64,000 nucleotides of DNA from a virus. The position numbers and the translations under genes were made by a program. The stretch lies in IMG/VR virus record IMGVR_UViG_3300048065_001187, positions 62,001 through 126,000 of that record. One strand, given 5' to 3'. Below are positions 51,060-57,799 of the stretch, one piece after another. The notes under the pieces are model-generated. The model saw only the letters and a program-made list of their open reading frames with translations. It did no database searches and had not been told where the DNA came from. Position 1 is the first letter of the stretch. The number at the start of each line of letters is the position of its first letter.

Positions 51060-51311
51060 ATGAAAAATACTATTGATCTAATCAAGTCCTTCGCAGGAGG
51101 TATTACTAGCGTATTGCTTTCCATTATTGGATTGCTTGTTGTTGCCCAAGTCGTATTCGGTGCAGGTGCACCTATCGATATCATCAGCAATCTTCAGCAA
51201 GTCGTAACCGGCTTTGTTGGTGAAGGAGCAAGTCTTGCAGGTATCATTACATTACTTCTTCTTGTTGCCCTTTTCCAAAAAGGAAATTGCTGCGACTCTG
51301 GTAAAAAGTAA
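51060..51311 (+). CDS. Small two-segment membrane protein with Cys-rich tail
   Basis: An 83-residue protein with two hydrophobic segments (residues about 12-35, GGITSVLLSIIGLLVVAQVV; and 56-72, ASLAGIITLLLLVALF) and a short KGNCCDSGKK tail. Size and topology are like class II holins, but there is no endolysin beside it and the Cys pair is unusual. It follows the outer-membrane protein and precedes a strong terminator, so both may be one late unit. Confidence 0.5.
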   Translation: MKNTIDLIKSFAGGITSVLLSIIGLLVVAQVVFGAGAPIDIISNLQQVVTGFVGEGASLAGIITLLLLVALFQKGNCCDSGKK

Positions 51312-51320
51312 TTTTTATCC

Positions 51321-51349
51321 TTGACTTATTAGAGGGAGGCGGCTATAAT
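51321..51349 (+). promoter_or_regulatory. Sigma70-type promoter TTGACT-17-TATAAT inside a hairpin
   Basis: TTGACT at 51321-51326 and a perfect TATAAT at 51344-51349, spacer 17. The -10 hexamer occupies the loop and the spacer most of the 5' arm of the hairpin at 51331-51363. The methyltransferase ATG (51383) is 33 bases downstream, leaving a leader of about 27 bases that begins in the 3' arm. Confidence 0.7.
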
Positions 51350-51368
51350 AGTCGTCTCCCTCTTTTAT
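51331..51368 (+). terminator. Rho-independent terminator overlapping a promoter
   Basis: AGAGGGAGGCGGCT (51331-51344), loop ATAAT, and AGTCGTCTCCCTCT (51350-51363) pair over 14 bp with two G-U steps, followed by TTTATT. It ends the outer-membrane/membrane gene unit. Confidence 0.8.
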
Positions 51369-51382
51369 TATATACCATAAAT

Positions 51383-52930
51383 ATGAATTACAAAGTTTTA
51401 TCTCTTTTCTCGAATGTAGGTTTTGGTGAATTTTACTTGAACGATTTACCGCTTGATGTAGTTGTCGCAAATGAACTAGAGCAAGATCGTGCAAACTTTT
51501 ATAATGTCCTGCATCCATCCACAAAGATGATTAACGGCGACATTACAGATAGTTCTATTAGATCTGAGATAATTTCTGAATGCAAGAAACGCGGGCCAAT
51601 TGACATTGTGATGGCTACACCTCCATGCCAAGGTATGAGTCTAGCAAATGCAACAAAAAGCCCTAACGATGAGAGAAACACCTTAATAATTCATGCTATG
51701 GATTTATTTAAAGAGGTTGGGGCTAAGTATATGTTAATAGAAAATGTGCCCAATATGCCAAATACATATATTTCGCACAAAGACTATGATGAACCTGTAA
51801 AAATTTTAGATTTCATTAATGATTCTATTCCTGAGGGTGCATATTGTGTTTCAAAAGTTTTGAATGGTAAAAATTTTGGGACTGCACAAGAGAGAAAGAG
51901 GTCTATTACTCTAATTTCCACAGAATACAAGTGGGATCATCCTAAACCTGATGACAATATTTTGTGCCTAGACGATGTTATTCGTGATGAAGTCAAATTT
52001 CCTAGCTTAGACGAAGATTCTTCGGATATTCCTTGGCATTTTTTATCCAAACAAAACCCTCGACACATTGATTGGATGAAATATGCACCTTCAGGCAAGA
52101 GTGCTTATTTTAATGAGAAAGATCACTACCCTTGTCACGAAGAAGAAAACAAGAAAGGAAGCGGGACTACAATAATTGAATATGTCAAAAAAACGAATGG
52201 AGAAAATGGTTGGCACACTAATCCTCCTGTTTTAATTGATGAACACGGAGTCGTTACTGACGCACCTTTTACAGAAGAGACTATAGACGGCAAAGAACTT
52301 TTAGCCATTGAGATACCCGAAGGATACAAACTAAAAAGAGAAATTTATGGATTTACTACTGCTTATAAAAGAATGGATTGGCATAAGCCTTCTACAACAG
52401 TGACAATGACCAATGGCTCCATCTCAAGCCAAAACAATGTTCATCCAGGCAAGGAAAATGGTGATGGAACTTATTCTGACGCAAGAGTATTCTCGATTAG
52501 AGAGCTGCTTGCAGTTTGCGGCTTGCCGATTAATTTACTTGACGAATTTTGCGAAAAAAAGAAACCAAACACAAAGTATAAATATTGCTCAGGTAGTTGG
52601 GGATACCAATACCATCCTACTTTTATCAGGAAAGTTCTTGGTGAAATGTTTTTACCTAAAATGTCTTTAGAAATTATGAAAACCCTACCTTTATTCCAAG
52701 AAAATAAAATTATGCCTGAATTAAAAGAAGAAACGCTTAAAGATTTTGCACCTGCAAACTCGGAAACTATCATTAAAGCCCAAGGCAATAGCCATGTAGA
52801 ACTGATGCAGAAAGTGAAGAACTGCCGTCAAGAAAATATATTATTAAGATCTGAAAATAAAGAACTGAAACTTAAACTAGAGCAATTTGAAATTGAAAAG
52901 GCTGAATTAAATAGTATATTTGATGATTGA
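51383..52930 (+). CDS. DNA (cytosine-5)-methyltransferase
   Basis: A 515-residue C5 methyltransferase. Motif I is VLSLFSNVGFGEF at 5-17, motif IV ATPPCQGMS with catalytic C82, motif VI LIENVP at 118-123, motif VIII QERKRS at 169-174, and a late SIRELLAVCGLP segment is motif X-like region. The part between (residues 185-330) would read the target sequence, which cannot be deduced. The C-terminus adds a coiled coil (NILLRSENKELKLKLEQF) not usual in the family. It may protect phage DNA or belong with the next gene. Confidence 0.88.
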   Translation: MNYKVLSLFSNVGFGEFYLNDLPLDVVVANELEQDRANFYNVLHPSTKMINGDITDSSIRSEIISECKKRGPIDIVMATPPCQGMSLANATKSPNDERNTLIIHAMDLFKEVGAKYMLIENVPNMPNTYISHKDYDEPVKILDFINDSIPEGAYCVSKVLNGKNFGTAQERKRSITLISTEYKWDHPKPDDNILCLDDVIRDEVKFPSLDEDSSDIPWHFLSKQNPRHIDWMKYAPSGKSAYFNEKDHYPCHEEENKKGSGTTIIEYVKKTNGENGWHTNPPVLIDEHGVVTDAPFTEETIDGKELLAIEIPEGYKLKREIYGFTTAYKRMDWHKPSTTVTMTNGSISSQNNVHPGKENGDGTYSDARVFSIRELLAVCGLPINLLDEFCEKKKPNTKYKYCSGSWGYQYHPTFIRKVLGEMFLPKMSLEIMKTLPLFQENKIMPELKEETLKDFAPANSETIIKAQGNSHVELMQKVKNCRQENILLRSENKELKLKLEQFEIEKAELNSIFDD

Positions 52931-53801
52931 AGATTTTATACAAAATGTAAAGCATTTAAACCACTCTAATCAGCGAGACGGGGAATCTTACTACCATGCC
53001 TACTTGTGCGACAGTCAAAAAGAGCACATTGAAACAATAAGAAGATGTTTGAATAAACAAAAAAATCTTTTTATTCCAACCGTCAAAAAGACTGAGGGCA
53101 AATTTAATAATAATAAATTCCGACAAGTTTTTAGTCTTGCTAAGTATTTAGATGATGACAAATTAACTAGCCTAAGAACATTTCTTAGTCTTGGGGGCGA
53201 TAATCAATCTGTGCCTTATTTGTTTGCGTCTATATTATTTAATTGTCATACCGAAAAGACTATTGATTTTATTGTTAAAGCTGTTGGCTCCAATAATAAT
53301 TTGCAAAAGCGTCACCCAATTCAGTTTGCATACGATTTAGTTACAGGATGGATTCCAGAACATTTCTTAGCTAATTGTTTTGATTTAGAAAAATCTGGCT
53401 GCGATAGTGATTACAAATTAGCCAAAGGTTCATCGATAAATGGCTCTCAGGATTTTATTTTCAAGGGAGAGAAGATTGAATTATCAATGGATTATACGGG
53501 CACTATAAAATATAAAAATAAATTCCACCTAAGATATAATAAATGGAATAAAATCCAAAAAGATAAAAGCAACCTATTGATTATATGTACTAAATCTTGG
53601 AAGTATTATTTTTATTCAGCAGATACTTATTTAAATAATATAAGACATAAATACTTAGATAGAATTGAATCGTGGAGTGATCGCCAATCTGTTGCTGGCT
53701 ATGAACTCACAGACTGGGAAAAGCTAGAACCTATAGCATTAAACCCTTCAAACCTGTCGAACTCTTTTAATAATATACTTTCCTTAAAAAATGAAAACTA
53801 A
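52923..53801 (+). CDS. Hypothetical protein, possible restriction-enzyme partner
   Basis: A 292-residue protein overlapping the methyltransferase by 8 bases; ATG chosen over the TTG three bases earlier. Near residue 180 SINGSQDFIFKGEKIELSMDY resembles the D ... E-x-K strand pair of PD-(D/E)XK nucleases, but the Lys is replaced by Ser (ELS), so an active nuclease is uncertain. The rest is Lys/Asn-rich. Coupled genes of this order are common in type II restriction-modification pairs; that is the reason for the suggestion. Other roles remain open. Confidence 0.45.
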   Translation: MIEDFIQNVKHLNHSNQRDGESYYHAYLCDSQKEHIETIRRCLNKQKNLFIPTVKKTEGKFNNNKFRQVFSLAKYLDDDKLTSLRTFLSLGGDNQSVPYLFASILFNCHTEKTIDFIVKAVGSNNNLQKRHPIQFAYDLVTGWIPEHFLANCFDLEKSGCDSDYKLAKGSSINGSQDFIFKGEKIELSMDYTGTIKYKNKFHLRYNKWNKIQKDKSNLLIICTKSWKYYFYSADTYLNNIRHKYLDRIESWSDRQSVAGYELTDWEKLEPIALNPSNLSNSFNNILSLKNEN

Positions 53802-53822
53802 AAAAATTTTCCAAAGGCAAAG

Positions 53823-53851
53823 TTGAATTATAGTGGACTATATATTATAAT
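53823..53851 (+). promoter_or_regulatory. Sigma70-type promoter TTGAAT-17-TATAAT
   Basis: TTGAAT at 53823-53828 and TATAAT at 53846-53851, spacer 17; the ATG at 53859 follows by 7 bases. Part of it (53831-53845) is repeated at 54625-54639. Confidence 0.7.
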
Positions 53852-53858
53852 AAAATGT

Positions 53859-54065
53859 ATGGACGACGATTTTGAAGAACCTAGCGGACCAAAAGATTAC
53901 GATGAGCAGACTGATGCTTTTCGTTTTGATCTTGATGATTTAGTGGAAAGGTATCTTCATGAGTTTGATATTAATACAATAACAATGATAGGAGCATTAC
54001 AAGAAAAAATTCAAGAGCTAGTAAATGATGGTGGCTTTGAAGCTGATTTAGATATAGATGAATAA
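53859..54065 (+). CDS. Small acidic protein
   Basis: A 68-residue very acidic protein (MDDDFEEPSGPKDYDEQTDAF ... EADLDIDE split at intervals); the longer frame from 53823 starts inside the promoter and is rejected. Phage proteins of this charge sometimes mimic DNA, but there is no specific evidence. Overlaps the kinase gene by 8 bases. Confidence 0.5.
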   Translation: MDDDFEEPSGPKDYDEQTDAFRFDLDDLVERYLHEFDINTITMIGALQEKIQELVNDGGFEADLDIDE

Positions 54066-54627
54066 TATAATTGGAGTTACAGGTTTTGCTCGTTCCGGCA
54101 AAGACACTTTTTACAAAGAGAGCTCAAAACTTTTGTCGCGTGCAAATTGTTTTCGTTATGCATTTGCGGATGCTCTAAAAGAAGAGTCTGATGATTTCTT
54201 AAAAAAGAATGTAGGTATTTCTGCTTTTACAGAAGACTCTGAAGATAAAGAATTGATTCGTCCCTTTCTTGTTACATACGGAACAGAGCTAAGACGGAAG
54301 CTAAATCCTAACTGCTGGATATCCAAGGTTGAAGAGATGATTGAGAAAAATCATCAACCTTCAGATAAAAATTTTATATTCGTTACTGATGTGCGTTTTG
54401 AAAATGAAGCTCAGTGGGTAAAATCCATTGGGGGTATAATAACTAAGGTTAGCAGGGAAGGAGTGAAGGCCGCCAATCAGGATGAACATATACAATCTGC
54501 ATTGATTGAAAAATATGTTGACCTGCATATTATGTGGCCCACTTATAAGCCTGGGGATATTTCACAAAGTCATACTTTGCTAAAGCCAGTTCTTAAAAAA
54601 AATTTCCGCAACTATGTTGAGTACTAG
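54058..54627 (+). CDS. Deoxynucleoside monophosphate kinase-like
   Basis: A 189-residue P-loop kinase. Walker A is GFARSGKDT near residues 9-17; YAFADALKEE near 37 is the typical LID/NMP-binding start; LVTYGTELRRKLNPNCWI near 75 and FVTDVRFENEAQWV near 107 match phage T4 gene 1-type dNMP kinases. It would phosphorylate dNMPs for DNA synthesis, fitting with the dUTPase encoded upstream. Confidence 0.82.
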   Translation: MNNIIGVTGFARSGKDTFYKESSKLLSRANCFRYAFADALKEESDDFLKKNVGISAFTEDSEDKELIRPFLVTYGTELRRKLNPNCWISKVEEMIEKNHQPSDKNFIFVTDVRFENEAQWVKSIGGIITKVSREGVKAANQDEHIQSALIEKYVDLHIMWPTYKPGDISQSHTLLKPVLKKNFRNYVEY

Positions 54628-54639
54628 TGGACTATATAT
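54617..54639 (+). repeat. Copy of promoter -35/spacer region
   Basis: TTGAGT then TAGTGGACTATATAT at the same offset as in the promoter at 53823-53845: 23 bases with three differences. No TATAAT follows; instead the next gene's ATG (54638) lies in it. May be an operator or decayed promoter. Confidence 0.5.
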
Positions 54640-54808
54640 GAAATACAAATCACAGAAAAAGTATCATAAAACAGACAAAGGAAAAGAAGCTTTATCAAAA
54701 GCACAAAAAAAATACGATGAAGAAAATGCTGAAAAGCGCCGAGAACAAAAACGTGAGTATATGCGCAGAAAAAGAGCCGAAAACCCAAACTATTGTAAGT
54801 GGAAATGA
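54638..54808 (+). CDS. Small, highly basic protein
   Basis: A 56-residue protein, almost half Lys and Arg (KKYHKTDKGKEALSKAQKKY, EKRREQKREYMRRKRAENP). Likely binds nucleic acid; similar sequences occur as the N-terminal part of phage HNH proteins, but no HNH core is present. I use the ATG at 54638; an ATG at 54614 would lie inside the dNMP kinase gene. Confidence 0.5.
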   Translation: MKYKSQKKYHKTDKGKEALSKAQKKYDEENAEKRREQKREYMRRKRAENPNYCKWK

Positions 54809-54945
54809 GTAAATCCAAAAAATGTGGTAATAAGTGTGGCGTTTCTGGAAGAAATGGCAAAGGAGATTCTCCAAGAAACAATCATTCTAAAAAATTTAAA
54901 TCGAATTACGAAAAAATCAATTGGTCTAAAAAAACAAAAAAGTAA
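54805..54945 (+). CDS. Tiny Lys/Cys-containing protein
   Basis: A 46-residue frame, ATGA-coupled to the gene before it. It starts SKSKKCGNKCGVSGRNGKG with two Cys, then is basic to the end. Too short for homology; the overlap and the consistent charge make it a likely gene. Missed by a 60-residue cutoff. Confidence 0.45.
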   Translation: MSKSKKCGNKCGVSGRNGKGDSPRNNHSKKFKSNYEKINWSKKTKK

Positions 54946-54954
54946 ATTTAATTC

Positions 54955-54983
54955 TTGATCGAATATTATTCTTGTGGTATAGT
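54955..54983 (+). promoter_or_regulatory. Sigma70-type promoter TTGATC-17-TATAGT
   Basis: TTGATC at 54955-54960 and TATAGT at 54978-54983, spacer 17; ATG at 54991 follows by 7 bases. The in-frame TTG at 54955 lies in the -35 box and is not the start. Confidence 0.65.
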
Positions 54984-54990
54984 GTCATCC

Positions 54991-55305
54991 ATGAAAGCCT
55001 TAAAAAAAGAACCTGAAATTTATGATTTTGCACATTACTGGAAAGTTCAATATAAAGAAAACAGATTAAATGGAGAAAAATTTAATTTCAGAACAATTAT
55101 TTATTGTAGATCAAAAGCTTTTGCTTTTAATATCCTAAAAAAGAAAACTAGTGAAGATAATCCTGGTGCCACTGTTTCTTGCGTTGAGATATCAAGAATA
55201 GGCTCCCATTCTCGTTTTAATAACAAAAAACTATCAGTCGATGATTGGTTTCATATTAGAAATGCATCTTTCCCTAATGAGGTAAATATTTTATTTAAAA
55301 AATGA
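54991..55305 (+). CDS. Hypothetical protein upstream of sigma-like gene
   Basis: A 104-residue basic soluble protein (HYWKVQYKENRLNGEKFNFRTIIYCRSKAFAFNILKKK, a beta-beta-alpha pattern). No family recognised. ATGA-coupled to the sigma-like factor, so it may be expressed with it from the promoter at 54955. Confidence 0.5.
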   Translation: MKALKKEPEIYDFAHYWKVQYKENRLNGEKFNFRTIIYCRSKAFAFNILKKKTSEDNPGATVSCVEISRIGSHSRFNNKKLSVDDWFHIRNASFPNEVNILFKK

Positions 55306-55979
55306 GTGTTACCAAACAAGAAATAGATCGGTATGATGAATTACTTGCTAATTTCCAGCCTGATATCAGATATATAATCAGAAGATTCAGAAGAAATTTC
55401 CATATACTTTCAGAAGAAGAAATTGCCTCGGAAGTCAATAAAAGACTCTCTATGTATAAGTCAAAATATATCCAGAATGATAGAGCTTGTCTCACCAAAG
55501 AAGGTTTCAGTCGTTTTGTTTATGCTTGTGCGAGAAATGCTGTTTTTTGGACAATGAGAGGAACTACCGGCAAAGATGAACGCTATAGAAAAACTTTTAC
55601 TACTTGCAGCTTCATGAATCCTGATGAATCTGATGAATCTGGATCTGAATGGATTTTTAAAGTTATGCTTTTAGCTAAAGAAGATAGTTTTCTACAGCAA
55701 ATAGACGAACCTAATAACGTCGAGGTTATTTTAAAATGGATCAGGGATTATAGTGATTTCCTAAGCGACAAGGAAATGATTGTTTTTAACGACTATGTTT
55801 CAGGGAAGCCTCAAAGAGAAACTGCACTCACTATAAAAGAAACTAGACAATCAGTCGCAATTATACAAAAAACTGTCGCAGAAAAGATTAGATCTCATAT
55901 TAAAGTAAACATTAATCAAGATAATTCGGCGGCTAGAATTAAAAAAGGCTACGAATCAATAAATCATTTGTTTGGATAG
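55302..55979 (+). CDS. Sigma-like RNA polymerase factor
   Basis: A 225-residue protein. FQPDIRYIIRRFRRNFHILSEEEIASEVNKRL and the following RFVYACARNAVFWTMRG resemble sigma region 2 (core binding and -10 recognition). FLSDKEMIVFNDYVSGKPQRETALTIKETRQSVAIIQKTVAEKI near residue 155-200 resembles region 4 helix-turn-helix. The match is weak in details, so this is a sigma-like assignment. It could read the promoter boxes without a -35 in this genome. Confidence 0.6.
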   Translation: MSVTKQEIDRYDELLANFQPDIRYIIRRFRRNFHILSEEEIASEVNKRLSMYKSKYIQNDRACLTKEGFSRFVYACARNAVFWTMRGTTGKDERYRKTFTTCSFMNPDESDESGSEWIFKVMLLAKEDSFLQQIDEPNNVEVILKWIRDYSDFLSDKEMIVFNDYVSGKPQRETALTIKETRQSVAIIQKTVAEKIRSHIKVNINQDNSAARIKKGYESINHLFG

Positions 55980-55989
55980 ATAATAAATT

Positions 55990-56000
55990 GTGTATATACT
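55990..56000 (+). promoter_or_regulatory. Class II promoter-like box (GTG-TATATACT)
   Basis: GTGTATATACT at 55990-56000, with TATACT ending 3 bases before the GTG start at 56004. No good -35 box. Confidence 0.4.
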
Positions 56001-56003
56001 TAT

Positions 56004-56234
56004 GTGAAGTTTTCTTTTGGTGAAGTTGTAATGTTAATCGGGCTAGCCCTACTAGCTATCATCGCATACAATCAATATAATCAGCTCGAATACGCAAAAG
56101 ATACAATACAGATTCAACATGAGGCTATTAATAAGCAACAAGAGCTGATCAACCATCAGATAAGATATATTGGAATAATGGAGTCTCAGGCTGTCAATTC
56201 ACGCCAAAACCCTATCTATAGAGGCCCATCATGA
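56004..56234 (+). CDS. Small membrane-anchored coiled-coil protein
   Basis: A 76-residue protein from GTG: one membrane segment (VVMLIGLALLAIIAY, residues 8-22) followed by a coiled coil (EYAKDTIQIQHEAINKQQELI). This is the layout of inner-membrane spanins, but no partner lipoprotein is adjacent (a small lipoprotein-like gene lies at 57605). ATGA-coupled to the next gene. Confidence 0.45.
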   Translation: MKFSFGEVVMLIGLALLAIIAYNQYNQLEYAKDTIQIQHEAINKQQELINHQIRYIGIMESQAVNSRQNPIYRGPS

Positions 56235-56608
56235 CCTTAAGAGAGCTGATAGAGTCCAACAATTACAAAAAAGTCTTCAATTACCTCTATCAAACTTATT
56301 TTAAAGGTAAAAAAAGCAGCATAGTAATAGAATTAGATTTAAAATTTTATAAATTATGGTCTGATCTGAAAAAGCTTAAAAAATCAAATCAAGATTTAAT
56401 AAAAATTTACATAACTAAAACTCCAGGCGAAGACGGTTTTATAGATGTTTGTTTATTTGATGAAATAAAAGATGAAATTTTACCTCTTGATTTTCTAGGC
56501 TCTCAAGATATAATAGATACAGAGGTTTATAAAGCATTGAATATTAATGATTACGAAACTTTGGCGCATATATTATATTATTTAAATAGTTTAGAAGATA
56601 TTACATGA
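56231..56608 (+). CDS. Hypothetical protein
   Basis: A 125-residue acidic alpha/beta protein (LIKIYITKTPGEDGFIDVCLFDEIKDEILPLDFLG). No family recognised. ATGA-coupled on both sides, so it belongs to the same unit as the nucleotidyltransferase and pyrophosphatase genes. Confidence 0.5.
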   Translation: MTLRELIESNNYKKVFNYLYQTYFKGKKSSIVIELDLKFYKLWSDLKKLKKSNQDLIKIYITKTPGEDGFIDVCLFDEIKDEILPLDFLGSQDIIDTEVYKALNINDYETLAHILYYLNSLEDIT

Positions 56609-57003
56609 AAAAAGTAGCAATTAGTGGTTATTTTGATCCAATTCACATTGGGCATTTAGAATATATCAGGCTTGCGCGTGAGCTTGGAGATTATTTAATT
56701 GTAATTGTGAATAACGACAAACAAGCAGTCCTTAAGAAGGGCAAGTCTTTTATGTGTGAAGATGATCGTCTGGCGATAGTCGCTCAAATCAAAGGGGTGG
56801 ACGAAGCAGTTATGTCTATTGATGATGATGAAACTGTATGCAAGACACTTGATTTAATCAAGCCAGACATCTTTGCTAACGGCGGAGATCGCAGTAATTC
56901 AGAAATTCCAGAATTTAAAATATGTAAAGAAAATGGCACTCAAGTCGTGGATGGATTAGGTAACAAGATCCGATCATCCTCAGAACTTACGGGCATCAAA
57001 TGA
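56605..57003 (+). CDS. Small cytidylyltransferase-like nucleotidyltransferase
   Basis: A 132-residue protein with ISGYFDPIHIGHLEYI at residues 6-21 (HIGH at 17-20), VIVNNDKQAVLKKGK near 39, EDDRLAIVAQIKGVD near 56, and IFANGGDR near 95. This order is that of glycerol-3-phosphate cytidylyltransferase and the HldE adenylyltransferase domain (GYFDP-x-H-x-GH ... ED-R ... K/G-G-D). It would activate a phosphorylated small molecule with CTP or ATP, releasing pyrophosphate, which the next gene could remove. Confidence 0.82.
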   Translation: MKKVAISGYFDPIHIGHLEYIRLARELGDYLIVIVNNDKQAVLKKGKSFMCEDDRLAIVAQIKGVDEAVMSIDDDETVCKTLDLIKPDIFANGGDRSNSEIPEFKICKENGTQVVDGLGNKIRSSSELTGIK

Positions 57004-57509
57004 ATTTATACAATCTACCTACTCATGCTAAAAGTCCTCGAATCGTTAACGCAGTCATTGAAATTGAAGAGGGTTCAAAAAACAAATATGAATATGATGG
57101 AGATTTGGGGGTATTCATGTATGATAGATGTCTCAATTCTGCTATGGTTTATCCCGCAAGTTATGGTTTCATTCCTGGGACTTTATGCGAAGATGGCGAT
57201 CCTTTAGATATAATGGTGATCAGCCCCGAACCTATCAAAAGAGCAACAGTTCTTGAGGCAAAAGTTCTTGGCGTTTTGGATATGGAGGACGAAGGAGAAA
57301 AAGATTACAAAGTTATAGCTGTGCCAAATTTTTATACCAGAAAATATAGCAATATCAAAGATGTAGAAGATAGTTTTCTTAAAATTGCAAAGAATTTTTT
57401 TGCTCACTATAAAGATTTGAGCATGAGTGGGGATCGAGTTAAAGTATTTGAGTGGCATCATAAACAATATGCCTATGATATCATCGATAATAGGCTTACT
57501 AATAAATAA
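57000..57509 (+). CDS. ppa: Family I inorganic pyrophosphatase
   Basis: A 169-residue soluble PPase. EIEEGSKNKYEYD at 21-33, YGFIPGTLCEDGDPLDIMV at 55-73 (the D-x-D-P-x-D metal motif at 65-70) and KVIAVP near 103 are the family signature. It hydrolyses PPi to phosphate in the cytoplasm and would pull nucleotidyl-transfer and sulfate-activation reactions forward, besides DNA synthesis. ATGA-coupled to the nucleotidyltransferase. Confidence 0.92.
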   Translation: MNLYNLPTHAKSPRIVNAVIEIEEGSKNKYEYDGDLGVFMYDRCLNSAMVYPASYGFIPGTLCEDGDPLDIMVISPEPIKRATVLEAKVLGVLDMEDEGEKDYKVIAVPNFYTRKYSNIKDVEDSFLKIAKNFFAHYKDLSMSGDRVKVFEWHHKQYAYDIIDNRLTNK

Positions 57510-57510
57510 T

Positions 57511-57585
57511 ATGGAAACATTAATTGTAATTGGGGTACTAGCAATCCTTTACGGGGCCTGCGCTAAAGAAGCATATAAATGGTAA
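57511..57585 (+). CDS. Tiny hydrophobic peptide
   Basis: A 24-residue frame (METLIVIGVLAILYGACAKEA...) starting one base after the pyrophosphatase stop. One membrane segment. Comparable to the 25-residue peptide at 44529. Only context supports it. Confidence 0.35.
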   Translation: METLIVIGVLAILYGACAKEAYKW

Positions 57586-57590
57586 ATAAT

Positions 57591-57599
57591 GTGTAACTC
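57591..57599 (+). promoter_or_regulatory. Class II promoter-like box (GTG-TAACTC)
   Basis: GTGTAACTC ends 5 bases before the GTG start at 57605. Matches the box form only at GTG-TA and spacing. Confidence 0.35.
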
Positions 57600-57604
57600 T
57601 CTAT

Positions 57605-57799
57605 GTGAGAGGAGTCTTTGTATTACTAATTGTTATTTTATGTAGCAGTTGTATGGTCAAAAAAGCGCCACCCGAAGAAAAAGATTGGCTCAAAATTTAC
57701 GAAAAAGAGCTACAAATCGCAAGAGAAAACAATGATATAGAGGCTTGGACTTATTTTTGGGGCGAATATATAAAAGAGTTACAAAATAAGAATAAATGA
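57605..57799 (+). CDS. Small lipoprotein-like protein
   Basis: A 64-residue protein from GTG with a hydrophobic start (GVFVLLIVILCSSCMVKK) where SSC could be a lipobox, then a charged helix. It may be an outer-membrane lipoprotein; comparison with phage outer spanins is only by size. ATGA-coupled to the cysQ gene. Confidence 0.45.
   Translation: MRGVFVLLIVILCSSCMVKKAPPEEKDWLKIYEKELQIARENNDIEAWTYFWGEYIKELQNKNK

Noticed and set aside
53823-53858. N-terminal extensions from TTG codons (also at 20495, 43954, 54955, 62292)
   Set aside because: These TTG codons lie in -35 boxes or promoter spacers (62292 is part of a TTGACA whose -10 box is weak), so they should not be in the mRNA; the first ATG or GTG after the -10 box is preferred.
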